From: Rhynchopus sp. YZ270_cl-10
Lineage: Eukaryota; Euglenozoa; Diplonemea; Diplonemida; Diplonemidae
Assembly (NCBI GenBank): GCA_964035575.1
Contig: OZ037874.1
Span: 930,001 to 994,000 of the forward strand
Reading direction: 5' to 3'
DNA length: 64,000 nt
Below the pieces are notes generated by a model. It made no database searches and had not been told where the DNA came from. It was given only the letters and a program-made list of their open reading frames with translations. Shown piece after piece: positions 34,089 to 44,390 of the stretch. Each line of letters begins with the position of its first letter. Position 1 is the stretch's first letter. A program made the translations under genes and the position numbers.

Positions 34089-34511
34089 TGGTGTGGCTGT
34101 ATAGGGCTAGGGTGTATACCCTAGTCTCCATACCTAGAAAGCGAATATGATATTCGGCCTATATTCGGATCCGAATATAGGCGAATATAGGCCGAATATG
34201 ACCCGAATACACGTATCACCAACAGGAATGTATCATATTTTTGAAATAGACCCCACCACGTTCCGCAATTGGCTCGGAAAATCCAAAAATGGGGGGGAAG
34301 GGGAAAAAAAGAGAAAAAAAAGTCCAAAAAAAAAGAAGAAAGAAAGTCACTTTTGTATTTCGAAGCCCCGCGGGCTTTCCATGAATTTTCGCCGAAAATT
34401 ATCGCGTTTAGGTTTGCACAATATATGACGTGCTTCGGTGAATTCTTTTCGGTGCACCCCTACACTATCAACAGGAATTTATCAGTTTAAACGCTAAAAA
34501 AAATATCATCA

Positions 34512-35795
34512 ATGGGCCCAAAAAGCAGAAAGAGGAAGGTCGACGAGACGACCATTGTCTCGAGCAACACGGACGCGAGCGATTCCTCTTCCACCAGGGC
34601 ACAAACAAAGAAAAGAGTGAAAAAATCAGCGAAGAAGGCAACGAATAAGCCTTCTACAAAGACTGCAAGCAAGCCACCAGCCAAGAAAGGCGGCGCGATA
34701 GAGAAGACCCCGGCGGAGAAGCGCAAAGAGACCATAGAGTCTCGGAAGAAGCTGAAGGAGGTGTCGGCGGAGGCGAAGGCGGGATCGTCGGTAACCGCGC
34801 AGGGTCGTTTAACCGCGCTGGAGAAGTACGACCGATCAATTGCAGAGTGTTATGAAGTATGTATCGCTAAAAATGTATTAAAAAACCGGTCAGTATAGAA
34901 CAAAATGAGGGGCCACACTGCTACGGCGGCGCTAAAGTGACTAGGGTGAATACAAAGTAATAAAAAATAAAAAAAATGTAGCAAATAACAAAAAAATCTC
35001 AGGTAATGGAGGTTGATGAGCTCCCCTTCGAGGAAAAGGCAGCAGCGAAGAAAACAGGGCGAAAGGGAGACGACACAGTTCTTTTTTGTGTACATTGCCG
35101 TGGAGTGGTGCAACACGGTGAAAGTAGTACCGCCAAGGTACACGTCCAAAGCGACCGCCACAAAAATAATGAGCGTAGGGAGAAGAAGAAGAAGAAGAAG
35201 GCTGCAGCTCCAGTTGGTGACACGAAGGAGAAGCGGCAGCAGGTGTTGACGCCGGTGATGGGGTTGGCGGCGTTTGTCACAACATGGGCATTGGCTGTGC
35301 TGGTCTGCGGACTCACAGAACGCCAAGCCGACATTATGTCGCTGCCAGTGCGTCCCCTCTTCGGAGAGGACTTCCCAACCGGGAAAACGGTCCTGGGCCG
35401 CTCCACGAAGTTCGTGAAGGAGATCGAGGGTGTGCTACTGAAGTTGGTTGAAGGGAAACCAATCCCTCTCGGGATAGATGGATCGGGTATGCTAATAAAC
35501 AAATGACCACTATCCCAAAATTTTTATTGCAGGACAGAGACACCTGGGTTTTTCGACATTGTGCATTGTAGCGTTCGTTGCAGGCCAAGCCCTCCTCATT
35601 CATATGGACGTAAAAGATACTGGAGAAGTCCACTGTGGTCGAGATGTGAAGGATGCTATCAACACAGCTCGAAAAAAATTTAATATCGCGCATTCTCCCG
35701 TGGTTGCTGATTATGGATCGATAAATGTGGTAGGGTTGACCTGTTCGAGTTCTGGAGTCCAAGAGGCAGTGGAGGGTTACGCTTCCCGAATTTAG
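34512..35795 (+). CDS. hAT-like transposase fragment with two introns
   Basis: Three exons fit together in frame: 34512-34856, 35003-35486 and 35533-35795, 1092 nt in all, 363 residues. Intron 1 (146 nt) and intron 2 (46 nt) both begin GTATG and end CAG. The N-terminus is a Lys/Ser-rich basic region. A zinc-finger-like C-x2-C ... H-x5-H follows (FCVHCRGVVQHG ... HVQSDRH), similar in style to the BED-like fingers of hAT proteins and CGGBP1. Exon 3 reads on from GIDGSG to AFVAGQALLIHMDVKDTG and SPVVADYGS, resembling the start of the RNase-H-like catalytic core. Full hAT transposases are usually 500-800 residues and end in a dimerisation domain that is missing here, so this copy is truncated. 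It could also be a domesticated DNA-binding protein. Confidence 0.6.
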
Positions 35796-35872
35796 CGCCA
35801 CACGTCCATGGATGGCTTTCAACCCCGATCAGCGTAACCTCAGTTGATGGATTATTTTCTTCCTTAAGTGCA

Positions 35873-36067
35873 ATGAAAAATAAACGCTCCTCGAATTTAT
35901 CTAAGGAAAAGTTTATTGAGAAGCTGATGCTGCGGAAGAACGGCAAGCTCCTTGGATTGCTTCAGGACAAGAAGGGGCTCCTCGGCGAGGCGGTGGAGCA
36001 GTCGGAATCGTCAGATTCCGACTGTGAGCCTCTCGCCGAGGAGCTCGAGATGATACCAGTGTTCTAA
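35873..36067 (+). other. Short open frame at the 3' part of the transposon
   Basis: It has 64 codons (MKNKRSSNLSKEKFIEK...), rich in Lys at first and then in Glu/Ser. It may be a remnant last exon of the transposase gene. Its end lies in the inverted repeats at 35977-36088. No similarity is recognised. Confidence 0.3.
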
Positions 36068-36088
36068 ATGCTGGTATCATCTCGAGCT
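35977..36088. repeat. Two adjacent strong hairpins
   Basis: Hairpin 1: outer arms 35977-35991 and 36028-36044 (one 2-nt bulge), inner arms 35999-36009 and 36014-36024 (perfect). Hairpin 2: arms 36042-36059 and 36071-36088, 18 nt, perfect, 11-nt loop. The two share bases 36042-36044, so they would compete. Confidence 0.85.
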
Positions 36089-36606
36089 GCTTTTTCATGA
36101 GCAAACAAAAAAAAAAAAACAAAAAAAAACCCCTCTTTGTTTGCACTACTCCTACTACTACTTCAATCTTAAGTCCACACCCACGTGGCGGACGCTTTGG
36201 CATGCGTCTGTAAGGACAGCCTTGATACTTTCTGTATTGCCTCTTTTCCATCAACAGTGCTTTTTGTGCTTTCAACTTCTCTTGTTTTTGCAAAGACACC
36301 GATCATCAAAAGACCCCCACACCCACCCCCCAATACACGCGTTTCGCTACCTCATGTCCCCACCCACCCCCATCCAAACTCACTCACACCCTTTCTGCAG
36401 TCTAGATTCTGTGTATTCGGATCCGAATATAGGGCGAATATGATATTCGGCCTATATTCGGATCCGAATATAGGCCGAATATGCATATTCGGCCTATATT
36501 CGGATCCGAATACGATATTCGGATCCGAATATAGGCCGAATATGGCCCAAGAATTTTGGATCCGAATATAGGCCGAATATCATATTCGCTTTCTAGGTAT
36601 GCCTAG

Positions 36607-37231
36607 AAGGACCCAAGAAGTACCCAATTTACACCTAATTTTAAGGGGGGTGCAAAAATTATTTTGTGTATATTTTTTTGGTGGTTTTTTGTGGCCAGAA
36701 ATTTCCCCCAGAAATTTTCACCCCAAAAAATCAAAAAAATTTTTTTTTGATTTCGGTGCTCCGGGGCTTCTGCGTGCTGTGATGGGGTCACTTTGCGCTC
36801 AGAACTGAGTATTTTTGACCTAAAATGCATGTATCAGTTTTTACAGGCCATTTTCAGGTTTTGTGTGTAATATGGTCAGTACTTGACCACTGAGGGTAAA
36901 GTGCAAAGTAAACGTGGGGGCAGTTTGCATAGCTGCGAACTTTGCTGCGCGTTGTAACCCCCCACAATTTGACGGTCGGAGCTCGTAGAACCCAACGAGG
37001 AGTGAGAAAAAGATAGGTCGAAAGAATAAAAGTAGCATACCGTGCGCCTGCGGCGCAAGCTTTGCAACCCACCCCACGCATGACATAGTTTGGCTGCAGC
37101 AACCTGAACACCTGGTAGTGGTCGTCGCAGGCCACTGTCGTCTCGGACCCCCCATATTCGACCATCATCCCACGATTTCCCAAAAACCAAAAGTTAGCGT
37201 CAGGCCTGGTCATGACAGGTAAAATGCACTA
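36607..37231. other. Spacer between the transposon and the heptamer array
   Basis: No gene is supported. A minus-strand frame (36854-37213) includes a segment matching the dispersed GCGCCGCAGG family, so it is treated as repeat-derived. Confidence 0.5.
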
Positions 37232-37515
37232 GGGTACTGGGTACTGGGTACTGGGTACTGGGTACTGGGTACTGGGTACTGGGTACTGGGTACTGGGTAC
37301 TGGGTACTGGGTACTGGGTACTGGGTACTGGGTACTGGGTACTGGGTACTGGGTACTGGGTACTGGGTACTGGGTACTGGGTACTGGGTACTGGGTACTG
37401 GGTACTGGGTACTGGGTACTGGGTACTGGGTACTGGGTACTGGGTACTGGGTACTGGGTACTGGGTACTGGGTACTGGGTACTGGGTACTGGGTACTGGG
37501 TACTGGGTACTGGGT
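37232..37515 (+). repeat. GGGTACT heptamer array, about 40 units
   Basis: GGGTACT is repeated without visible variation for about 284 bp. A GGG occurs every seven bases on the + strand. All three minus-strand frames read VPSTQYP, so the long open frames here are artefacts of the repeat. Confidence 0.97.
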
Positions 37516-39125
37516 GCCAACCCCGGATTTTGAGAAAATTTCCACCACCGAACACGTGGGGCTCTCGGATGTACCAACTTTTTGCGAAAACAAGGCTACT
37601 AACCACAGGGAAAGCTCGAGAAAAAAATCACGTTTTCCTTAAGGAAGTGCCCTAAGGAAAATCACTATACCCTGGAAGGACCCAAGAAGTACCCAATTTA
37701 CACCTAATTTTTAGGAAAATCACACCACTGAGGCAAATTTTTTTCCTGGAGAAAAATTTTTTCCTGGGTAAAAAAAATTTCTTTCCGGCCGATTTTTTTC
37801 TTTCTTTTGGGGGAAAAAATCGCCACGTACCACGGCTAGTTAGCTACAAGTATGACCAAAACCAAAAAAAAAAAAAAAATAGTTTTTGTAACACTTTTGT
37901 ACCGCGCACACTTCCACACCCGCTGGCGGTCCAACAGCATTGCTTAATACGAAGGTATCTGCGGCAGCGTCAAGCTCAGTGCAGACCTCACAGGTGGAAA
38001 CAGCCCTCGGGGTCAGCGTATTTCCGGATGCGCCCTAGGGCTGTTTCCACCTGTAAGCGAAATAATGCCATTTTGATTCACCTGGGGTGCCAGTTTGCTC
38101 CCTAGCAGCTTTACCAAATACCTTTCCCCCCTGATTTGGTGCCGAAAAAGCTACCGAATAAGTCTGTCCCCCCCTTTTTTTTGCAAGAGTTCGATAAGGC
38201 TCCTGTTTTGGCCGCACGGCGCGGCCTTCTCACCACCCAATAAGTTTAGCCAGTAACACTACAAATGTTTAGAGTTTTTGAAAATCCCAAAATCCAGCCA
38301 GCTGGGTTAGTTTTTACCCCTCCGGTGTTTTTACCCTTATGTTTTTTTTAACCCAGCGATGTTTGTTGTGTTCCTCTGTTTCCAATAACTTTTTTCCCGC
38401 CGCGATTGGCGTTTCAAAGTTACTGAATAATACTGTTACCAACCTCTACTATATTAATGCATCACGCTCCACATACTGCATTTTTGTCTTTTGTTTTCTT
38501 TTGTTTTTGTACCCCCATATTTAGTTTTCCGTCACACCGGTCATCTATGACGAGGTGGGCTCCTGTGTAAATACGTGTGCATATGACATTTTGTTTTCTT
38601 TTTTGTATTTATTGTTCTGTGCTCTCATCCTGGGCTGGCATCGTGCGTGGGTCAGCAGGAGGTGTGCCTGCATCAATAGCTACCACTTCTTTTTCAAATA
38701 CAAGAGCCCCTTTTAAAGGGCTTTGTTGGCTTTCTTTAGCTTTTTACCACCCTCTCTGCAGAAGAAACAAAAGCATACTAGCTTGCTGGTGGACAGCTCC
38801 ATCTTTATTCTCAAGATATGATTATAATCATTTTCATTCCGTAAACTATCGCATTGCTTGCCAGATGTATGTGCACCACAGCACATTCATTCACCAAGCT
38901 TTCTTTATTTTCCGTTGAGTGTTCTGGCGACTTCGTTTTCTCAAAACACGCCACTACCTCAGATGAATGCGTATTATTTTTACCTGGAATACAAGACAAT
39001 GGACCAACGTAGGGTCTTTGCGTCTGAAAGGTTTGCTTGTCCTTCCAACCAAAGTATACATTTCCACAACAAAAGCCACCCGCCCCTTCCCTCTATTCTT
39101 TCCAACGTAAACAACCACTCCCACC
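37516..39125. other. Rest of the D-E spacer and gene E leader
   Basis: The block 37671-37711 repeats the right flank of the transposon. From about 38545 the sequence matches the D, F and G leaders: the GTAAATACGTGTGCATA block at about 38565, the GATATGATTATAATCATT block at about 38815, and the proximal CCACTCCCACCATG block. No gene is seen. Confidence 0.6.
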
Positions 39126-39242
39126 ATGCTCCTGACTACCCCTCAACAGAAGACAACGCTTTTTAAAAAAACCTCTTTTTTTTCTTTTTGTTGCAATGGG
39201 TTCCGATCCGCCAAAAGCCTCCGATTTGCCAGAGCCGGGTGA
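39126..39242 (+). promoter_or_regulatory. uORF overlapping the gene E start
   Basis: It begins MLLTTPQQKTTL, runs 38 codons and ends past the gene start at 39196. Confidence 0.5.
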
Positions 39243-42200
39243 CAACAATAAGTCTGCCGGGGTGAGTGCGCAGGCCTTGCTGATGGAGAACTACACAACA
39301 CCGTCGTTGCCTGTGTCAGGTGGGTCCTCCATGTGCGCATCGTACGCTCCTGTGGACGGAGCTGCCCCACAGGTGCACACCTTCATTATCGGCACTGACG
39401 ACAAGCAGACCGTGCACCACTACCAGCAGAACCCTGCCAGCTTCACTGGCTGGACTGCTGAGGACATCGGCCTCACTGGGTCCAGCACCGAACAGCTGGT
39501 TGCAGGCTACGATGACAAGGGACTCGTTCTGTTCAGGCTCAGCACCTCCCTCGAGGTGAGCTACATGCGTGCCATCCCCATCGGCAAGAAGGGCAGAGTG
39601 ACCTTCCTCCCAAAGACGTGGACGACCATCGGGGCATTCCCGTCTGGACACAAGAACAAGAACAGAGTGCTCTCGCTTGGCCAGGACATGCGTCTGTACG
39701 CAGGGTGGGAGCGGACCAGCGACCCCAACAAGAAACTGGTGTGGGAGATTGACTGGTCGAAGACGTCGGACAACTGGACACAGCTGGAGATGGGTAACAA
39801 GCACAAACACTTCTACACCCTGAAGGGTGGTGACGATACTGTGTTCACGTCTCTGTCGGATGACAAGGGGAACAAACGCTTCATCAATTATTGGAACGGA
39901 CAAGACAAGTGGACAACAATCTGGTCAAACAGCAAGAACAAAAGCGAGCAGCTGGAGGTCACGACACTGCCGCAGCAGAAGAACCGCATTGGGGTGTACT
40001 CACGCGAATCGACGAAGCGTTTGTACTGGCAGTCGTATGACACCTCCACAAAGAAGACGACGTCCACGGAGCTGATGGACGGCAAGGACATCATCGACTT
40101 CACTGTCGTGCAAGGGGAGACGTCTGAGTTCGAAAAGATCTTCGCTGTGACGGAGGACAACCTTCTGTACTCAGTGTCTTACAACGGGACGGACTTCTCT
40201 GACCCCATTCAGGTGGGTGGAGCTGCGACTGCCATCATCGGCGCTTCCTTTCCTGGGGACACGAACCGCACAGTAATGTTTTACACACACACTTCGGGGA
40301 ACCTTGTGGAGATCACACAGAGCAGCGACGAGGCCTTTCAACGTACACACGTTACCATCGAACCGGAGGTGCCAACCAAAGACGCACGCTCGTCGCGTGG
40401 GGTCACTGCAGGGTACCACCTTGGTTCCCCAGTTGTGTTCTCGATGAAGGACTCCACATCGACACCGCACATCCACCGCTTCACTGCGAACTCGGAGGCA
40501 GACATCCTCAAGCACCTTTGGACACAAGACGAGGCTGACTTTCCGAAGGGCAACATCCCCTCTTCCATCTGGACGACCACAGACGAGGCCGGCCGCATCG
40601 TGCTCTTCTGTGAGGACGACAAAGGTGGAGTCTGGGTGCGCACCTTTGGTGTGCCTCAGGGGTGGCAGTCCCTTGGGAATGGACCTTCGGGCGGGATCTC
40701 GAAGGTCTTCAGTGCGGGGCTGGTGAACGACGTCGTGACGCTGATGTCAGTTGTGACGTTTACATCGGAGACGAAGGTGTACAATGTGATTGTTACTGCT
40801 GGCGACGACTTTGGGAAGTGGAAGCAGGCGACGTCGAACGACCATGGCAGTGCGACCAGCGTGTCTGTTGGGCGGACCAGCTTCGCAGACGGGTTTTTCA
40901 CGAACTCGAAGAATGGTGGGATCTACTTTTATGAGTTGGGGACCCAGACCTCGAAGCAGACGTACTCGAAGGGCACCAGGTACGGCACAGTGTACGCAAC
41001 CCCCACCAGCACGGACGAAGTCATTGCGGAGTCGTCGAATACGCTGCACTACGTGACCCCGGTTGAGGATGTGCGCATTTCATCGACATCATTTGCCCCA
41101 GGCAAGCTTTCGATGTACTACAACAAGTCGAACCAACTCCAGCTCCTGGACAGCTACTTCCAGTTGCCGACCATGACCTTCCGCATGACGATGACGTCCC
41201 CAGGTGTTTTCTCCACCGCCATGCTGGTGGCGTCAGGCAGCTATGACCCCGTCGGACTCAGCGATGAACTCATCTTCGGACGTGACACAAAGAAGATTCC
41301 CGCGCAGTTCCAGAGAAAGCGCCATGGTCCAAATCCGACCTACACCGTTCCCAGGCTCCAGCAGAAGACTGGAGACAACGACGAACGTCCGCTGTCCCGA
41401 TTTGCATCGTGGAACATCAACTTCATGGTGACGGACAAGAACGGGGCTGGTGTTGCGAACACGAAGGTGTCGTACAAGCCTGTTGCGGACGACGTGGTGC
41501 TGCGTGTGAACGGGAAGCTTGTGAGCGTTGGGCAGAGCGACCCAGAGATGGTTGCGTTCACAAACGCACGTGGTGTTGTCAACGTGATGAGTGTTGCTGA
41601 CTCCCTGAACGCCCCTGTGTTCGAGGTGTGGACAGACCTGCACACCGACCTTGACAACGAAGCCACGTCTGTCATGGAGCCGAACAACGAGGAGCAGCTG
41701 TTCCTTGGGAAGGTGACACTCGAGCAGCTTCAGGACGCAACCGTACACGACCTGGAAAGCGACGGCGAAAGCGACGGCGAAAGCAACGACGAACGCGAAC
41801 CGTTGTTCCCATCGGACCAGGAGGGACTTGACCAGCAGTTCGTCTTGGGACTCCACGCAACTGTGAACGCAGGCAAGCAGTCGACAGACATCACAAACGC
41901 ATTCGACCTGAGCTCCATCACCTCGCGCAACAACAGGGGCACCATCCTCCACTCGACCACCCACGCACGTGCACACGAAATCCGCCGACTGGACCCAAAG
42001 ACGAACGCGAAGACAAGCTTCCACATCGAGTACACCACGTCCTCGGAGGGGGTGAAAGGTGTCAAGTACCAGGCGCTGCCACAAAGCGCCGTATCCAAGA
42101 TTATCGACAACATGCCAGGCGAGGACTTCATCGGCACGTATGGTGAGCTTATGGCGAGTGCGAACGGAGGCTTTGTGGAAGTGACGCAAACAGCCTTCAC

Positions 42201-44019
42201 TGACGAGGATGAGAGCAAGAAGAAGGGTTCCTTCAAGAAGGGTCTGAAGGCAGGTGTGATGTTCGTCCAGAACGGTGTGAAGAAGGTGTGGAAGGGTGTG
42301 ATTGAGTTTGTTGAGGACGTGATGTCTGCTGCACAGTCGCTCTTTGCACACCTTGGTGTTCTCTTCAAGAAGCTGTTTGGGTGGCTCGCGGCGTTCTTCA
42401 AATGGAAGGACATCCTGAACACGAGCAAGCTCATTCAGACGCACATCAGCACCTACGGGGATAATGCAGAAAAGGCGTTTGCCGCTATGGGGAAGGGTAT
42501 TGATGACAGCATCGACATACTGAAGAAGAACTTTGGTGGTGGCCTGCCTGAGTTTCCTGATGCTATGGTCGATGCGCTAGACAAGACTGCGGACGACAGC
42601 CTGGCTCAGTCCGATGAGGTGAACCAGGAATTCGGTGACCCTGGCAGGTCTGGGGAAGACGAAGATGACAAGAGCAAGACTAAGAAGAAAAAGACTGTGT
42701 ACGGGACGGACCCGCAGGCGACGTGGCTTACAGATGTGTTCACAGGTGTGGCGCCGACCATGGAGGTCGGTGACCTCTTTGATGCGGACCAGGAGACAAC
42801 AGACCTGCTTGGGCAATTGATGACCGAGGTGACCCCTGCGATGGATGCAGCCTCAAAGGACCAGGGGGCCAACCAAGCAGATATGGATGCGAAGATAAGC
42901 GAGAAGGGGACAAGCTTCTCGTTCAAAGACTTTATGCCGAACCTGAAGGACTTCATCCTGAACGCTGCTCTCGATGGGACGAAGGATGCAGTTGACAGCT
43001 TCTTCAAACTGGGTGGAAAGCTGTTGCACAATTTCATCAAAATGCTGAACAAGAAGATCAAGATCCCCATCATCAGCACACTCTGGAAAACCGTCATCAC
43101 ACGCGGCGAAGACCTCACGATCCTCTCACTGATCTCCCTCCTCGGTGCCGTACCTGCGACCCTTGCCTACAAGCTGATGATCCTTGTCAAGACCGGGAAG
43201 ATCTACGCCCCAGTTGTTGCGAAGGCCAAGGACATCAAAAACCGCAAATACCAGGTAGCTCTGGACGAGGTCACGGCAAACCTCAATGGCATTGTATGGG
43301 ATAAGCCGAACACCAAGCCCAAGGCCTTTCCCGATGAGAACCTTTCCGCTCCGCCGACGGACCGCGACCCGATTGTCGGGATTATCTTGGGCTTTGCGTA
43401 CTCGGGTTCATACGCAGCTATGGGTATTGCGGACTCAATCGACATTGTGTGGCCGGGGCTCGAGCCCACTTTCCTCAAATGGTACGGGTGGTCCGTATCG
43501 ATTGTTGCGCAGATTATCTCCCACCCACGTTGGGTAGCCCCCGTAGGTGTCATAGACTACGAAGCGTTTGGCACTCTCCTCGATGCCGCCGAGAATATTG
43601 CTTGGGTCAGCGCCTTACCTCTCCTCATCGCGACGGTGCCAATGTTTGATATTTCTGATATCAAGATGTCAAAAACGATGTTTACCCTGGGGGCCCTCCA
43701 CACTGCTGGGTATGTTTTCCTTACAGTGGTGGACGGAATCGAGACGGATTTCTCTGATTCCAAGCAGTACCCGATATCCACCTTTGGGATGAAGGTGGGG
43801 CAGAACTTCCTCACCTCCTTTGGAGAAATGTCCTGGGGGCTACGCGCTGGTGCGGTGAAGGTGCTCCGTGCCCCAGAGCCAGAGCCGGGGAGCAAGGCTG
43901 GGGCGATAGCAACCATAGTTGTGTGGGAGATTGTGGCGTTCATAGCGCCCGCAGGACTCAGTTTTGTCAGAACCGGACAAGACCTTTACTTGTGGAGGAA
44001 GCACCGCGTAGGCGTCTAG
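39196..44019 (+). CDS. Gene E: propeller/Ig-like/polytopic membrane protein family
   Basis: 1607 residues; pairs with gene F. The N-terminus is longer than in A-D (MGSDPPKASDLPEPGDNN). The Ig-like segment starts near residue 737. Two charged linkers are expanded here: ESDGESDGESNDERE near residue 855, where F has one repeat fewer and A-D have a basic KGDGKREK, and DEDDKSKTKKKK before TVYGTDPQATWL, where F reads only DTNK. The IKIPIISTLW segment begins near 1285. The C-terminal membrane region (GIILGFAYSGSYAAMG onward) is strongly diverged from F apart from islands (GMKVGQNFLTSFGEMSWGLR). It ends RTGQDLYLWRKHRVGV. Confidence 0.85.
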   Translation: MGSDPPKASDLPEPGDNNKSAGVSAQALLMENYTTPSLPVSGGSSMCASYAPVDGAAPQVHTFIIGTDDKQTVHHYQQNPASFTGWTAEDIGLTGSSTEQLVAGYDDKGLVLFRLSTSLEVSYMRAIPIGKKGRVTFLPKTWTTIGAFPSGHKNKNRVLSLGQDMRLYAGWERTSDPNKKLVWEIDWSKTSDNWTQLEMGNKHKHFYTLKGGDDTVFTSLSDDKGNKRFINYWNGQDKWTTIWSNSKNKSEQLEVTTLPQQKNRIGVYSRESTKRLYWQSYDTSTKKTTSTELMDGKDIIDFTVVQGETSEFEKIFAVTEDNLLYSVSYNGTDFSDPIQVGGAATAIIGASFPGDTNRTVMFYTHTSGNLVEITQSSDEAFQRTHVTIEPEVPTKDARSSRGVTAGYHLGSPVVFSMKDSTSTPHIHRFTANSEADILKHLWTQDEADFPKGNIPSSIWTTTDEAGRIVLFCEDDKGGVWVRTFGVPQGWQSLGNGPSGGISKVFSAGLVNDVVTLMSVVTFTSETKVYNVIVTAGDDFGKWKQATSNDHGSATSVSVGRTSFADGFFTNSKNGGIYFYELGTQTSKQTYSKGTRYGTVYATPTSTDEVIAESSNTLHYVTPVEDVRISSTSFAPGKLSMYYNKSNQLQLLDSYFQLPTMTFRMTMTSPGVFSTAMLVASGSYDPVGLSDELIFGRDTKKIPAQFQRKRHGPNPTYTVPRLQQKTGDNDERPLSRFASWNINFMVTDKNGAGVANTKVSYKPVADDVVLRVNGKLVSVGQSDPEMVAFTNARGVVNVMSVADSLNAPVFEVWTDLHTDLDNEATSVMEPNNEEQLFLGKVTLEQLQDATVHDLESDGESDGESNDEREPLFPSDQEGLDQQFVLGLHATVNAGKQSTDITNAFDLSSITSRNNRGTILHSTTHARAHEIRRLDPKTNAKTSFHIEYTTSSEGVKGVKYQALPQSAVSKIIDNMPGEDFIGTYGELMASANGGFVEVTQTAFTDEDESKKKGSFKKGLKAGVMFVQNGVKKVWKGVIEFVEDVMSAAQSLFAHLGVLFKKLFGWLAAFFKWKDILNTSKLIQTHISTYGDNAEKAFAAMGKGIDDSIDILKKNFGGGLPEFPDAMVDALDKTADDSLAQSDEVNQEFGDPGRSGEDEDDKSKTKKKKTVYGTDPQATWLTDVFTGVAPTMEVGDLFDADQETTDLLGQLMTEVTPAMDAASKDQGANQADMDAKISEKGTSFSFKDFMPNLKDFILNAALDGTKDAVDSFFKLGGKLLHNFIKMLNKKIKIPIISTLWKTVITRGEDLTILSLISLLGAVPATLAYKLMILVKTGKIYAPVVAKAKDIKNRKYQVALDEVTANLNGIVWDKPNTKPKAFPDENLSAPPTDRDPIVGIILGFAYSGSYAAMGIADSIDIVWPGLEPTFLKWYGWSVSIVAQIISHPRWVAPVGVIDYEAFGTLLDAAENIAWVSALPLLIATVPMFDISDIKMSKTMFTLGALHTAGYVFLTVVDGIETDFSDSKQYPISTFGMKVGQNFLTSFGEMSWGLRAGAVKVLRAPEPEPGSKAGAIATIVVWEIVAFIAPAGLSFVRTGQDLYLWRKHRVGV

Positions 44020-44267
44020 CGCGTCCTGTTCAGAAGGATCGCAGCCCACCGAGCATCACGCCAGCCATCGCCTTCATAATGCTTTTTTTGGGCCTCAAAG
44101 AGGTTTCCTCTTCACTGCCAGGTAGTCAGTGGGAGCGTATTGCAGTAATAAAAATATCACCACAGAATATTTATTACACACTTTACGCACAAACAAAAAC
44201 TATGGCAGTGCGTTTTCCCGCTAGAAGCGAAAGTGGGTGTGGGTTATACTGTTTTTTTTTTTTTTTT
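44020..44267. other. Gene E 3' flank
   Basis: The first 60 bp (GTTCAGAAGGATCGCAGC ...) match the gene F 3' flank. No standard 3'-flank module follows, because the retroelement begins at 44268. Confidence 0.6.
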
Positions 44268-44390
44268 GAATATACGAGAATCGTCATATAAAAATAAAAC
44301 TCTGTTTTTAGATAGTGCTTGCCGAATTACTCCCCAGATTCATTCACTCAGGGACACTAATTCGAGCGATCAACGAAAAAACTTTCTCTC
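44268..44390 (+). repeat. Left split direct repeat (A1)
   Basis: It is identical over 123 bp to 48545-48667. The last 25 bp also belong to the B repeat. Confidence 0.9.

Larger units (their letters stand above)
34129..36601 (+). mobile_element. DNA transposon with 44-bp perfect terminal inverted repeats, hAT-like
   Basis: Left end 34129-34172 is the exact reverse complement of right end 36558-36601. Both begin CATACCTAGAAAGCG outward-in. Palindromic GAATATAGGCCGAATAT-type subterminal repeats fill 34142-34215 and 36412-36597. CCTAG stands on both sides (34120-34124, 36602-36606). A related copy of the target without the element is at about 37667-37711 (TATACCCTGGAAGGACCC). The gene inside has hAT-like features. 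A clean 8-bp duplication, expected for hAT, was not found, so the superfamily stays uncertain. Confidence 0.8.

Noticed and set aside
33475-34131. Repetitive proteins encoded by the 18-bp minisatellite
   Set aside because: Several frames on both strands are open only because the unit length is divisible by three.
36854-37213. Minus-strand frame MTRPDANFWFLGN...
   Set aside because: Part of it matches the dispersed GCGCCGCAGG repeat family and no homolog is recognised; it may be a remnant but is not supportable as a gene.
37200-37606. VPSTQYP repeat proteins
   Set aside because: All three minus-strand frames give the same peptide, an artefact of a 7-bp repeat.
41233-42444. Minus-strand open frames of 200-400 codons inside the family genes
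   Set aside because: They arise from the strong G/C third-position bias of the + strand genes, recur at the same place in paralogs and have Cys/His/Arg-rich, non-protein-like composition.
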